Shown: positions 16,734 through 25,065 of the stretch, in pieces | Layout of the letters: each line of letters begins with the position of its first letter | How positions within the stretch are numbered: position 1 is the stretch's first letter | From: DATFVJ01 sp963826515 | Lineage (GTDB): Bacteria; Actinomycetota; Actinomycetes; Streptosporangiales; Streptosporangiaceae | Direction: 5' to 3' | Length of the DNA stretch: 64,000 nt | NCBI GenBank assembly: GCA_963826515.1 | Contig: CAWGXI010000010.1 | Location: 434,001 to 498,000, forward strand | Notes under the pieces: model-generated | What the model was told of the DNA's origin: nothing | Seen by the model: only the letters and a program-made list of their open reading frames with translations | The model's database searches: none | Program-made: the position numbers and the translations under genes

Positions 16734-18017
16734 GTGGCAGACTCCTGCGGCGTGAGCCCGATCACCGTGGTGTACCGGCGTTTCGCCGGATTCATCCATG
16801 AACTGGCCAAGTTCGGCGTCATCGGCACGATCGGGGCAGGGCTCGACCTCGGCGGCGCCGCGATGCTGCACGGCAGAGCCGGGCTCGGCCCGCTGCTCGC
16901 GAAAACGATCTCCGCCGTAGTGGCCACGACCTTTTCATATGCGGGGAACCGCGTGTGGACGTTCAGGCACCGGGCGAATGCGGGGCTGACGCGCGAGTAC
17001 CTGATCTTCTTCGCGTTGAACGGGGCCGGCCTGCTGATCGCGCTGCTGGTGATCGGCTTCACCGGGTACTCGCTCGGCATGCGCAGCCAGCCCGCTTACA
17101 ACCTGGCTCAGGTGACGGGCACCGCGATCGGAACCTTGTTCAGGTACTGGGCCTACAAGAAGTGGGTGTTCCTGCCGCGTGCGACGCCTTCGGCGCAGCC
17201 GCCCACCGGCCCGCAGATGATCGCGGCCGTCGGCCTGAACGCGGCACCGCAGGTCACGCGGGCTGGCCCGGTGGTGGTCACGAGCGGCGGCCCGCCTGCG
17301 GTCGCGCGGCGCGGGCCGCCTGCGGTCGCGCGGTGCGGGCCGCCTGCGGTCGCGCGGCGTGGACCGTCGGTGGTAACGTCCGGTAGCCCGCCTGCGGTCG
17401 CGCGCCGCGGCCCGCCGGCGGTCGCGCAGGGCGCTGTGCCCCGGTCGGCTGGCTTTGACCGGCCCCGGTCGGCCGGCTTTGATCGCGAGCCGGATGCCGG
17501 CTATGCCGCGGCTATGCCAGCGAACGCGTGGGAGCCTTCACGCCGGCCCGCTGACTGCGCGATCCTCATCGCCGTCTTCCTGCCGTGGCCGCGGCAGGAA
17601 AACGGCGAAGGCCGCTGGCCTCGGCCGGACGAGCACGACATTGCCGCCATCGGCGGCTGCCATGTCACGCGCGAGCGCCAGCCCGAGCCCGGTGCCGCCC
17701 GGCCGGCCACTCACATTCCGCTCGAAGATCCGCGGCACCAGCTCGGCCGGCACCCCTCTGCCCTCGTCGCGTATCTCCACGACCACCGATTTCGGCGTCT
17801 GCCAAGTCCGGATGGCGACGGTGCCTGCGCCGTGTTCGAGCGCGTTGTCAACGAGGGTCGCGATCACTTGAGCGATGCTCCCTGGAGTGGCGCGGGCGCG
17901 CAGCCCCTTCGTCCCGATAACCTCGAGCTTGCGGTTCGCACGCCGGAACGCCGGGTCCCACTCGGCGACCTGCTGGGCGACAATGTCGTCAATGCTGGTG
18001 AGCTCGGCGGTGGTTGA
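16734..18017 (+). CDS. GtrA family membrane protein with repetitive tail
   Basis: The GtrA domain spans about residues 20-145: 'AKFGVIGTIGAGLDLGGAAM', four hydrophobic segments, 'SYAGNRVWTFRHR' and the terminal 'FRYWAYKKWVFLP'. GtrA proteins are linked to export or flipping of polyprenyl-phosphate sugars in cell-surface glycan synthesis. After residue 160 the frame is low complexity, with 24-base repeats encoding Gly-Pro-Pro-Ala-Val-Ala-Arg-Arg (residues about 178-233). It then continues antisense to the histidine kinase gene for 480 bases up to 18017. That last part is probably not meaningful protein; the original stop may have been lost. The start (GTG at 16734 or 16752) is uncertain. A GtrA gene next to purK/purE is conserved in actinobacteria. 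Confidence 0.75.
   Translation: MADSCGVSPITVVYRRFAGFIHELAKFGVIGTIGAGLDLGGAAMLHGRAGLGPLLAKTISAVVATTFSYAGNRVWTFRHRANAGLTREYLIFFALNGAGLLIALLVIGFTGYSLGMRSQPAYNLAQVTGTAIGTLFRYWAYKKWVFLPRATPSAQPPTGPQMIAAVGLNAAPQVTRAGPVVVTSGGPPAVARRGPPAVARCGPPAVARRGPSVVTSGSPPAVARRGPPAVAQGAVPRSAGFDRPRSAGFDREPDAGYAAAMPANAWEPSRRPADCAILIAVFLPWPRQENGEGRWPRPDEHDIAAIGGCHVTRERQPEPGAARPATHIPLEDPRHQLGRHPSALVAYLHDHRFRRLPSPDGDGACAVFERVVNEGRDHLSDAPWSGAGAQPLRPDNLELAVRTPERRVPLGDLLGDNVVNAGELGGG
17265..17486. repeat. 24-bp tandem repeats inside the GtrA frame
   Basis: Seven consecutive 24-base units from 17265 to 17432 encode two interleaved octapeptide types, GP(V/S)VVTSG-like and GPPAVARR-like. A separate 24-base duplication (Pro-Arg-Ser-Ala-Gly-Phe-Asp-Arg twice) lies at 17439-17486. 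The period keeps the reading frame. Confidence 0.9.
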
Positions 18018-18815
18018 TTCCTTCGGCATCGTCCGGCCAAGCAACTGGCTCACCACATTAGCGAGCCGCTCGGTCTGGGCGAGCGCCGCCGCGCCCTCGT
18101 CGCGGACTACCTCGGGGTCGTCCGCCGCCGCGATCATCTCCTCCAGCCGCATGGACAGCGCCGTCAGCGGCGTGCGGAGCTGATGCGAGGCGTCCATGGC
18201 GAAGTCGCGCTCGGCGGCGAGCAGGTCAGCCACACGTCGTACGGAACGGTCGAGACCCTCCGCAACCTGGTCGAGTTCGCGCACCCCGTACCTGCGGCCG
18301 ACCCGGCGCGCGTCGCCCGAGCCGAGCCGCTCGGCGGCTTCTGCGAGTTCGACCAGCGGTGTGGAGAGCCTGCGCGCCTGGATGAATGCGAGGCCGACCG
18401 CCACCCCGATCGCAAGCATCGCCAGTGAGCTGATCAGCGCGAGCGCTCTGGTCAGGCTGCCGCTTGTGACGGCACTGTCCGCCTCGACGGTGACGTCGAA
18501 GTCGCCTGTGACGGCCTGCGATTCGACGGTGTCGTCCGCCGGGGGCCTGCGGCCGAGCGTGATCGTAGCCGCGCCGGAATGTTTGATGATGACATACCGG
18601 TCAGGCAGCGTCCTCTCGATCTCCTGCGGATCGGTCGGTTTGCCCGCCTCCTGCCGATATTGCATGCCCTTGGCGACCATGGCGGCATCCCGCTCGAGCT
18701 GCTGCCCGGCTTCGTTCAACTCCAGGCGGCTCAGCACAACCGCGAGCGGCAGGCCGAGCAGCAACACCGCGCCGACCGCCACGGCCAGCGTGGAGAACAG
18801 CAGGCGGCGCCGCAT
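17538..18815 (-). CDS. two-component sensor histidine kinase
   Basis: About 425 residues. A membrane segment lies near residues 8-29, an extracytoplasmic sensor region near 30-120, and a second membrane segment near 122-146. A HAMP linker to about 200 is followed by the HisKA dimerisation helix with phospho-acceptor His211 ('DFAMDASHQLRTPLTAL') and an ATPase domain with N-box 'LVDNALEHGAG', G1 'RDEGRGVP' and G2 'GGTGLGLALA'. It is encoded nine bases after the response regulator, so they form one operon. The signal is unknown. A histidine kinase pair beside purK/purE is known in Streptomyces. The 3' end overlaps the tail of the GtrA frame on the other strand. Confidence 0.93.
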   Translation of the reverse strand: MRRRLLFSTLAVAVGAVLLLGLPLAVVLSRLELNEAGQQLERDAAMVAKGMQYRQEAGKPTDPQEIERTLPDRYVIIKHSGAATITLGRRPPADDTVESQAVTGDFDVTVEADSAVTSGSLTRALALISSLAMLAIGVAVGLAFIQARRLSTPLVELAEAAERLGSGDARRVGRRYGVRELDQVAEGLDRSVRRVADLLAAERDFAMDASHQLRTPLTALSMRLEEMIAAADDPEVVRDEGAAALAQTERLANVVSQLLGRTMPKESTTAELTSIDDIVAQQVAEWDPAFRRANRKLEVIGTKGLRARATPGSIAQVIATLVDNALEHGAGTVAIRTWQTPKSVVVEIRDEGRGVPAELVPRIFERNVSGRPGGTGLGLALARDMAAADGGNVVLVRPRPAAFAVFLPRPRQEDGDEDRAVSGPA

Positions 18816-18824
18816 CTGCGTGTC

Positions 18825-19496
18825 TCAGTCGCCACGTTCGAAGCGGAAGCCGACGCCGCGCACCGTGGTGATGAAGTGCGGGTCGTTGGCGTCGTCACCG
18901 AGCTTGCGGCGAAGCCATGAAATGTGCATGTCGAGCGTCTTGGTTGAGCCCCACCAGTTGGTGTCCCACACCTCCCGCATGATCTGCTCGCGGGTGATTA
19001 CCTTGCCCGCGTCGCGCACAAGCACGCGTAGCAGGTCGAACTCCTTCGTGGTGAGCTGGAGTTCCTCGCCGTCCATCCACGCGCGGCGTGAATCCGCGTC
19101 GATGCGCACTCCCTGCACTACTGGTGTCTCCGAGGTGCCACGGCGCAGCAGCGCACGCACCCGGGCCAGCAACTCGGCGAGCCTGAACGGCTTGGTGACG
19201 TAGTCGTCGGCACCCGCGTCGAGGCCGACCACGGTGTCCACCTCGTCGGCCCGGGCGGTCAGGATCAGCACCGGCACCCCGTGGCCCTCGGCGCGGATGC
19301 GGCGGCACACTTCAAGCCCGTCCAGGTCGGGCAGGCCGATGTCGAGAACGATGAGGTCTACGCCGCCGCCGAGCGCCCGGTCCAGTGTGTGCGGGCCATC
19401 GGGCGCCACATCGACGAAGTACCCCTCGCGCCGAAGTGCGCGAGCGAGCGGCTCGGAAATTGAGGTGTCGTCCTCGGCGAGCAGAACGGATGTCAT
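18825..19496 (-). CDS. OmpR/PhoB family response regulator
   Basis: About 223 residues. Receiver domain residues 1-115 have the acidic pair Asp9-Asp10, phospho-acceptor Asp52 ('LIVLDIGLPDLDG'), Thr80 and Lys102 ('DDYVTKPFRLAEL'). The winged-helix effector domain (about 128-222) carries 'LTTKEFDLLRVLVRDAGKVITREQ' and 'LDMHISWLRRKLGD'. It is the first gene of the operon with the histidine kinase. Targets are unknown. Confidence 0.95.
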   Translation of the reverse strand: MTSVLLAEDDTSISEPLARALRREGYFVDVAPDGPHTLDRALGGGVDLIVLDIGLPDLDGLEVCRRIRAEGHGVPVLILTARADEVDTVVGLDAGADDYVTKPFRLAELLARVRALLRRGTSETPVVQGVRIDADSRRAWMDGEELQLTTKEFDLLRVLVRDAGKVITREQIMREVWDTNWWGSTKTLDMHISWLRRKLGDDANDPHFITTVRGVGFRFERGD

Positions 19497-19800
19497 GGCC
19501 AGATACTACGGCCCGATCATCTGAACCAGTCCGCACCGATCCACGCGAGCCGGTCGCGCCTCCGCCCTTAATCCACGCGCGAGTTCCGGGCCGAACCCAC
19601 ACCTTCTGGCAGTACCGCCCAGACGATCCGGATTCAGATCAGCCAGTGATCACCGTGCTGGCACTTACCCCGCATCCTTGACCGCCCGTTGCCGCAACCG
19701 CTTGCGCACCTACCGCTGACAGCGGGGCGCTCCGCGTCCGCCTTGCGGGTGAGACGCGCACGGGAACGACGATTTAATCCGGCGCTAAGGGCGATGAGAT
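19497..19800. other. gene-less stretch upstream of the two-component operon
   Basis: About 304 bases between the response regulator start and a downstream gene remnant. It must contain the promoter of the two-component operon on the minus strand, but I see no convincing operator, repeat or RNA gene. Confidence 0.4.
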
Positions 19801-20221
19801 TCACTCGCTGGCGAGCAGCACACGGAAATCGGCTATCCCGCGGGCAGCGGCGACATGGCCGGCCTCGGCCTCCACAGCGGCACGGGTACCGGCATCCAGT
19901 GGCTCGAACAGCGTGACCGTGATGTCCAGCCTGTTATTACCCGCGAGCCTGGCGCGCCACGTGCCTGCGATCTCGCTGTCCACAAGCAGCGCGCCTGGAT
20001 TGGCCAGGATCTGCCACACGGCCGCCTGGCGCGCCCGGTCAGGCACCAGCAACCCGCGGTCGCGTGCCTGCAGGAAGGGGTCACCAGGCGGGAGCATCCG
20101 TACCAGGCGCGGCGCAGGTGCGGATCGCAGGGCAGCGACGCGCTCACCGGGCAGCCAAGCGCGGCGGCGGCGGCGGCCGTATCTCGGCCAGGCCGTCAGG
20201 CCATTCCCGCCGCAGCTCGGC
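19801..20221 (-). pseudogene. C-terminal fragment of a winged-helix HTH_42/YcaQ-like protein
   Basis: The last hundred or so codons read like the C-terminus of the winged-helix DNA-binding (HTH_42, AlkZ/YcaQ DNA glycosylase-like) family: 'RMLPPGDPFLQARDRGLLVP', then 'WQILANPGALLVDSEIAGTW'. Upstream of about 20165 the match continues in another frame ('AELRREWPDGLAEIRP'). It then stops abruptly at about 20221, where a fragment of an unrelated transporter begins. There is no start codon or N-terminal domain, so this is a truncated, frameshifted remnant. Confidence 0.65.
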
Positions 20222-20222
20222 G

Positions 20223-20590
20223 TCAGCCGTTCCACACCGGCGATTTGAAGACGAGCAGCACACTCGTCGGGTTGGCGATCGCGGCCGGGTAGTGGCTGTT
20301 GATCGCGTCGGTGCCTGCGGCAGAGTCGCTGCCAGCTGGACCTGTGGTGGTCCCGCCGAACCCGCTCGACGTATAACCCACTGCCGCTGCCGACAACGCC
20401 CCGAAGAACACCACGCCCGCGACGAGGGTCGCCACCGGGTGCGCGATGACGATATCGGCGAGGCGGGCCCACAGACCCGCACGTTCGATCCGCCGGATCG
20501 GGCGCGGCCAGAACGTTGCCAGGCCGAACACCCCGAGCAGCGCGGGGACCAGCGTCAGCGCCGCGAGCAGGTGCTCTCTGCGTCACCCTG
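20223..20590 (-). pseudogene. internal fragment of an MMPL/RND-type transporter
   Basis: The frame reads 'ALTLVPALLGVFGLATFWPR' followed by 'ADIVIAHPVATLVAGVVFFG' and an Ala/Gly-rich loop ending 'ANPTSVLLVFKSPVW'. This is the order seen in the middle of MMPL-family lipid/drug exporters: end of one membrane domain, cytoplasmic link, next membrane helix, start of the external domain. It has neither a start nor the rest of the protein, and joins directly to the HTH_42 fragment. Inactive debris from a deletion. Confidence 0.65.
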
Positions 20591-20688
20591 ATGCCGTCTC
20601 TGGGCCACTTGGCGGCTGGGCACGGTCATGGTGGCACTCTGGCGCCACTTACGGGCCAGTGATCAAGGCGCGCTCACGGGGCGGCGGT

Positions 20689-22266
20689 TCACACCGGCGT
20701 GACGCCGTGCCTGCGCCGGGAGAAACTCCTGTTCTTCCCGCGTGCGGCGGCCAACCGCCTGATCAGCTCGCCCCGCAGGTCCTCAGGCTCGACCACGTCG
20801 TCCACGACAAGCTCACCTGCCAGCCTGAGCACATCGATGTCTTCCTCGTACTCGGCGCGAAGCCGCTGCGTCTCCTGCTCACCGGCCTCGCCGTCGAGCG
20901 CGGCGAGCTTGTTGTAGTACACAGCGTTGATAGCCGCCTCTGCGCCCATCACCGCGATCTTCGCGGTCGGCAGGGCCAGGGTCGCGTCCGGATCGAAACC
21001 GGGCCCTGCCATCGCGTACAAGCCAGCGCCGTAGGCCTTGCGCACCACCACACAGAACTTCGGCACCGTCGCCTCGGAAACCGCGCTGATCATCTTCGCC
21101 CCGTGCCTGATGATTCCCTGCTTTTCCACCGCGGTGCCTACCATGAACCCGGGAACGTCGGCGAGGAAGAGCAGCGGCACGTTGAATGCGTCGCAGAGCT
21201 GGATGAACCTGGTCGCCTTGTCGGCCGAATCCACGAAGAGCACGCCGCCCTTGAACATCGGGTTGTTGGCCACGATGCCGACGGCCTCACCGGCGAGACG
21301 GGCAAACCCGGCAACTAGCTCCTTCGCCCAGAGCGCGTGCACCTCGAACAGCGACCCCTCGTCTACCAGTCCCGCGAGGTACCTGCGCATGTCATAGGCC
21401 TGCCGGTCGCTGACAGGCACGAGCGCCCGCAGGTCGGTTTGCTTCGCCTCGCACGGCGCCGCCGGCAGCGGCAGGCCTTCCCAGTTGGCGGGCAGGTACG
21501 CAAGGAAGCGCCGCACCGCGCCGATCGCCTCGGGCTCATCCTTCGCCAGGTAGTGTCCGCAGCCGGACACCGAGCAGTGCATCCGTGCGCCGCCCATCTC
21601 CTCGAGCGTGGTCTTCTCCTTGACCACCATCTCCACCATGCGGGGGCTGCCGAGGTACATCGAGGCGTTACCGTCCACCATCGCCACGAAGTCGCAGAAC
21701 GCGGGGATGTAGGCGCCGCCGGCCGCGGACGGGCCGAACAGCGCACAGACCTGCGGGATCGAGCCCGAGGCCCGCACCTGGGTATGGAAGATCTTCCCCG
21801 CTCCGCGCCGCCCGGGGAACATCTCCACCTGGTCGGTGATCCGGGCGCCGGCCGAGTCGACCAGGTAGACCATCGGGATCGCGGCCCCATAGGCCTTTTC
21901 GATGATCCGGATGATCTTCTCAACGGTCCGGGCTCCCCACGAGCCCGCCTTGACCGTGGAGTCGTTCGCCATCAGCGCGACCGGCCGGCCGTCGATGGTG
22001 GCCGTGCCGGTGACGACGCCGTCGGCAGGCAGGTCGCCCGCGGCGGCGTTCGCGTATCGCGCGTCCTCGGTGAAGCTACCTTCGTCGACGAGCAGCGCGA
22101 TCCGGTCGCGGGCGAACATCTTGCCGCGCGAGGCCGCGGCCTCGTGATACTTCGGCGCACCTCCCCGCTCGATCTGCTCGCGCAGCTTCGCCAGGTGCGG
22201 GTGGCCCGGTGCGTCACTGATCTTGGGGTCACGGTTCTCAGGGGAACGGCCGGATGCTGAGTCCAC
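20689..22266 (-). CDS. acyl-CoA carboxylase beta chain (carboxyltransferase; probable methylcrotonyl-CoA type)
   Basis: About 525 residues from the GTG at 22266. Both carboxyltransferase halves are present: 'LVDSAGARITDQVEMFPGRR', 'LFGPSAAGGAYIPAFCDFVA' and 'GGARMHCSVSGCGHYLAKDE' in the first; 'FLADVPGFMVGTAVEKQG' and 'PTAKIAVMGAEAAINAVY' in the second. It transfers CO2 from carboxybiotin to an acyl-CoA. The divergent enoyl-CoA hydratase and HMG-CoA lyase genes point to methylcrotonyl-CoA carboxylation in leucine breakdown, but no biotin-carrying alpha chain is adjacent, so propionyl-CoA remains possible. The AccA3-like chain at 40.8 kb could be the partner. Confidence 0.85.
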   Translation of the reverse strand: MDSASGRSPENRDPKISDAPGHPHLAKLREQIERGGAPKYHEAAASRGKMFARDRIALLVDEGSFTEDARYANAAAGDLPADGVVTGTATIDGRPVALMANDSTVKAGSWGARTVEKIIRIIEKAYGAAIPMVYLVDSAGARITDQVEMFPGRRGAGKIFHTQVRASGSIPQVCALFGPSAAGGAYIPAFCDFVAMVDGNASMYLGSPRMVEMVVKEKTTLEEMGGARMHCSVSGCGHYLAKDEPEAIGAVRRFLAYLPANWEGLPLPAAPCEAKQTDLRALVPVSDRQAYDMRRYLAGLVDEGSLFEVHALWAKELVAGFARLAGEAVGIVANNPMFKGGVLFVDSADKATRFIQLCDAFNVPLLFLADVPGFMVGTAVEKQGIIRHGAKMISAVSEATVPKFCVVVRKAYGAGLYAMAGPGFDPDATLALPTAKIAVMGAEAAINAVYYNKLAALDGEAGEQETQRLRAEYEEDIDVLRLAGELVVDDVVEPEDLRGELIRRLAAARGKNRSFSRRRHGVTPV

Positions 22267-22308
22267 GATGGCGAGCGTACCTACTGGGCGAACCGATGCC
22301 CGACCCGC

Positions 22309-22350
22309 AATGTGCCGTTGCGGGTCGCTGGCGACCCGCAACGGCACATT
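22309..22350. promoter_or_regulatory. perfect long palindrome in a divergent promoter region
   Basis: Two perfect 20-base arms (22309-22328 and 22331-22350) flank a 2-base centre TG. It lies between the divergent carboxylase and enoyl-CoA hydratase genes, so it may be an operator for a repressor of the catabolic set or a structure-forming repeat. Its two-base loop makes an ordinary terminator hairpin unlikely. Confidence 0.6.
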
Positions 22351-22361
22351 CAGGGTCAAGG

Positions 22362-22411
22362 GGGGATGGCGGCGGCACGGTCATCGGGGGATGGCGGCGG
22401 CGCAGTTACCG
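22362..22411. repeat. 24-bp direct duplication upstream of the enoyl-CoA hydratase gene
   Basis: GGGGATGGCGGCGGC is present twice, 24 bases apart, followed by similar but diverged bases. It lies between the palindrome and the hydratase start. Confidence 0.6.
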
Positions 22412-22434
22412 GATGGCCCGCGTAGCCTGCGCGC

Positions 22435-23241
22435 ATGGATCTCGTCACCGTCCAGCGGCACTCGGCGGACCACACCGGGGTCACCGAGATCATGCTGAAC
22501 AGACCCGGCGCGCTCAACGCGATCAGCACCGACCTGGCAGGGCAGCTCGCCGGCGCCTGCGCACAGGTCGCCAGCGACCAGGGAAGCCACGGCACGCGTG
22601 CCGTCGTGCTGAGCGCCGCGGGTGACCGCGCGTTCTGTGTGGGCGCGGATCTCAAGGAGCGAAACGCCATGAGCGATCAGCAGATCATGGTGCAGCGGCA
22701 CGTGTTCCGCGGGGTGTTCGGCGCCGTGCTCGGCCTGCCGCAGCCGGCCGTGGCCGCGGTCGGCGGCTACGCGCTCGGTGGCGGGTGCGAGCTCGCGCTG
22801 TCGTGCGACCTCATCGTGGCGGACGAGACGGCCGTGTTCGGCCTGCCTGAGACGACCGTCGGCCTGGTGCCTGGCGGCGGCGGCACCCAGCTTGCGCTGC
22901 GCAGGCTCGGCACGGCACGGGCCGCCGACCTGGTGCTGACCGGCCGCCGGGTCGATATCGCGGAGGCCGAGCGGCTCGGCCTGGTGGACAGGCGAGTGCG
23001 AGCGGGGACGGCACGCGCCACGGCGCTCGACCTCGCCGGGCAGATCGCGGGTAACTCCCCGGTAGCCGTTAAGGCTGCTAAACGTGCCCTTCGGCAGGGG
23101 TGGGGTATCGGACTGGAGGCTGGCCTCGACATCGAGGACGCCGCGTGGCGGACCGCAGCCCTGTCCGCGGACAGAAAAGAGGGGATCGCGGCGTTCACTG
23201 AGAAAAGGCGCCCCAAGTGGGCAGCAGAGTCAGGAGAGTGA
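22435..23241 (+). CDS. enoyl-CoA hydratase/isomerase family protein
   Basis: About 268 residues. Crotonase fold with the oxyanion-hole stretch 'AFCVGADLKERN' near residue 65, 'GGYALGGGCELALSCDLIVA' near residue 106 and 'FGLPETTVGLVPGGGGTQLA' near residue 133. The two catalytic Glu residues of hydratases are at the expected places (GGGCE and LPE). It hydrates an enoyl-CoA. Four bases separate it from the HMG-CoA lyase gene, so a methylglutaconyl-CoA hydratase role in leucine catabolism is likely. It is divergent from the carboxylase beta chain. Confidence 0.88.
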   Translation: MDLVTVQRHSADHTGVTEIMLNRPGALNAISTDLAGQLAGACAQVASDQGSHGTRAVVLSAAGDRAFCVGADLKERNAMSDQQIMVQRHVFRGVFGAVLGLPQPAVAAVGGYALGGGCELALSCDLIVADETAVFGLPETTVGLVPGGGGTQLALRRLGTARAADLVLTGRRVDIAEAERLGLVDRRVRAGTARATALDLAGQIAGNSPVAVKAAKRALRQGWGIGLEAGLDIEDAAWRTAALSADRKEGIAAFTEKRRPKWAAESGE

Positions 23242-23245
23242 CGCC

Positions 23246-24160
23246 GTGAGTGATCTTCCCGCCCGGATCTCACTGCGCGAGGTCGGGCCGCGTGACGGCC
23301 TGCAGAACGAGGATCCGGTCGATACCGGCGCGAAGGTGGCCCTGATCGACGCACTGTCGGCGACGGGGGTGGGGCGGATCGAGGCGGTGTCGTTCGTGCA
23401 CCCGCGGGCGATACCGCAGATGGCCGACGCCGACGACGTGTGGAAGCAGGTCAGCCGCGCGGACCAGGTCAGGTACTCGGCCCTGGTGCCGAACCTGCGC
23501 GGCGCGCAGCGCGCGCTCGACGCGGGATTCACCGAACTCGAAGCTGTCGTGTCCGCGTCTGACACCCATAACCGCAAGAACGTGAACCGGTCCACCGCGC
23601 AGTCGCTGGACGAGATCTCGCAGCTCATCGACCTGGCGCACGGCCGCGGCGCGACCTGCCAGGTGATCGTCTCAACCGCGTGGGGCTGCCCGTACGAGGG
23701 CGACGTTCCAGTAGAGCGGGTCGCCGCCGTAGCCGGGCGGGCGGTCGCGGACGGCGCGGATTCCGCGTCGTTCGGCGATACCACAGGAATGGCAACGCCG
23801 TGCCGGGTCCAGGAGCTGGTGGGAACGTTCCGGTCGCAGCACCCGGACATGCCGCTCAACCTGCACTTCCACAACACCCGGGGGGCCGGCCTCGCGAACG
23901 TGCTCGCCGCGCTCGACATGGGCGTGGCCGATTTCGACGCGTCTGTGGGCGGGCTCGGCGGATGCCCCTACGCGCCGGGCGCGACAGGAAACATCGCCAC
24001 CGAGGAACTCGTGCACATGGTCGAGGACATGGGCGTGGCCACCGGCGTCGACCTGGACCGGTTGATCGGCGTCGCCGCGGAGGCGGAGCGGATCGTCGGG
24101 CACAAGCTGCCGTCGCAGGTGCTGCGCGCCGGGCCGCGCACACGGACCGTCCCGGTGTAG
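23246..24160 (+). CDS. hydroxymethylglutaryl-CoA lyase
   Basis: About 304 residues from a GTG with AGGAG nine bases upstream. It is a TIM-barrel HMGL-like enzyme: 'ISLREVGPRDGLQNE' at the N-terminus, 'LNLHFHNTRGAGLANVLAAL' with metal-binding His-x-His, and the catalytic Cys loop 'VGGLGGCPYAPGATGN' near residue 235. It splits HMG-CoA into acetoacetate and acetyl-CoA, the last step of leucine degradation. It sits in the probable operon with the upstream hydratase. Confidence 0.92.
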   Translation: MSDLPARISLREVGPRDGLQNEDPVDTGAKVALIDALSATGVGRIEAVSFVHPRAIPQMADADDVWKQVSRADQVRYSALVPNLRGAQRALDAGFTELEAVVSASDTHNRKNVNRSTAQSLDEISQLIDLAHGRGATCQVIVSTAWGCPYEGDVPVERVAAVAGRAVADGADSASFGDTTGMATPCRVQELVGTFRSQHPDMPLNLHFHNTRGAGLANVLAALDMGVADFDASVGGLGGCPYAPGATGNIATEELVHMVEDMGVATGVDLDRLIGVAAEAERIVGHKLPSQVLRAGPRTRTVPV

Positions 24161-24292
24161 CGATCACTCTCGGTGCCCGGTGACAAGAGCATGATCCCGA
24201 ACGGCTGCGCGGCGCGAACCGGCGTCCTTTCATGACCCGCCCATCATGACCCGCCCACCCATGGGGCCTTACCCCACTGCTGATTCTGGCAT

Positions 24293-24351
24293 GTTGTCAA
24301 GAGGCGCGGGAGGGGTGAACGCCATTCTGGGGATAGCAGGCCTGTGGACAA
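24293..24351 (+). repeat. dispersed repeat, copy 2
   Basis: The plus strand here matches the minus strand of 14391-14436 (TTGTCAAGAGGCGCGG, GGTGAACGCCATTCTG, TGTGGACAA) with about 17 extra bases before the last block. It lies at the convergent junction of the HMG-CoA lyase and GAP-family genes. Nature unknown. Confidence 0.55.
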
Positions 24352-24352
24352 T

Positions 24353-25027
24353 TCAGGTCAGCGCACTGATCGCGTCCCCGATCAGCTTGACGCCGATTAT
24401 CAGGCACAAAACGGACATGATCACCGCGTTGTGCCGCCCCATCCGGTCCTTCAGTTTTGCCAGCACTTCCTGGGATCGTTCGCCCATGCCGAAGTAGATC
24501 ACGACAGGGGCGCCGACGCCGATCGTGCCGATCAGCGCGAAAACCAGATACGCGATCACCTGCTCGCCGGCCGCGATCCCCGTCTGCGCGATGGCCGCCG
24601 CGCCGCCCACAGCGAGCAGCAAGTTCTTGGGGTTGGCGCCCGCAAGCAGCACGCCCGATCCGAGCGCGGCGCCCGGCTTGAACTGGTCGATCGCGCCCAT
24701 CCATTTGGGCATCGCGGCCTGCTCGTCCCCGTGCGGGCGGCCGCGGAACTGCCGGGCGGCGACGAGCAGCAAACCCGCGCCAAGCACGATCTTCAGCCAG
24801 CTCACCCAGGTGGCCGGCGCGCCGGAACTGCTCGCATCGGCCGGGCCGGCGATCGCGAGCACAATAGCTCCCACCACGCCGAGGCCGAGCAGCCAGCCGA
24901 GCACGAACGCGGGGCCGTTGGCCCTGGCCCGCGGTGTGGTGAGCATCAGCACCACCGCGATGATCGGGATCGGGCTGAGCGCGATGCCGATCGCGAGCGG
25001 CAGCGACCCTCCGATTGCCTGGCCCAT
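24353..25027 (-). CDS. GAP family (Sap-like) membrane protein
   Basis: About 224 residues with six hydrophobic segments, near residues 5-28, 40-62, 74-93, 115-140, 150-178 and 200-220. 'IGIALSPIPIIAVVLMLTTPRARANG' and 'LLAGANPKNLLLAVGGAAAI' are hallmarks of the GAP/LysE-like superfamily. Mycobacterial members assist export of sulfolipids or glycopeptidolipids; small-molecule export is inferred here. It is convergent with the HMG-CoA lyase gene. Confidence 0.82.
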   Translation of the reverse strand: MGQAIGGSLPLAIGIALSPIPIIAVVLMLTTPRARANGPAFVLGWLLGLGVVGAIVLAIAGPADASSSGAPATWVSWLKIVLGAGLLLVAARQFRGRPHGDEQAAMPKWMGAIDQFKPGAALGSGVLLAGANPKNLLLAVGGAAAIAQTGIAAGEQVIAYLVFALIGTIGVGAPVVIYFGMGERSQEVLAKLKDRMGRHNAVIMSVLCLIIGVKLIGDAISALT

Positions 25028-25065
25028 ACGTCCTCCCGGCCTGCTGCAGATCCTGCGCTGGAGGG

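Noticed and set aside
19801..20586. Single 261-codon minus-strand protein
   Set aside because: Only its C-terminal part resembles a known family; the rest is an out-of-frame reading of an MMPL fragment.
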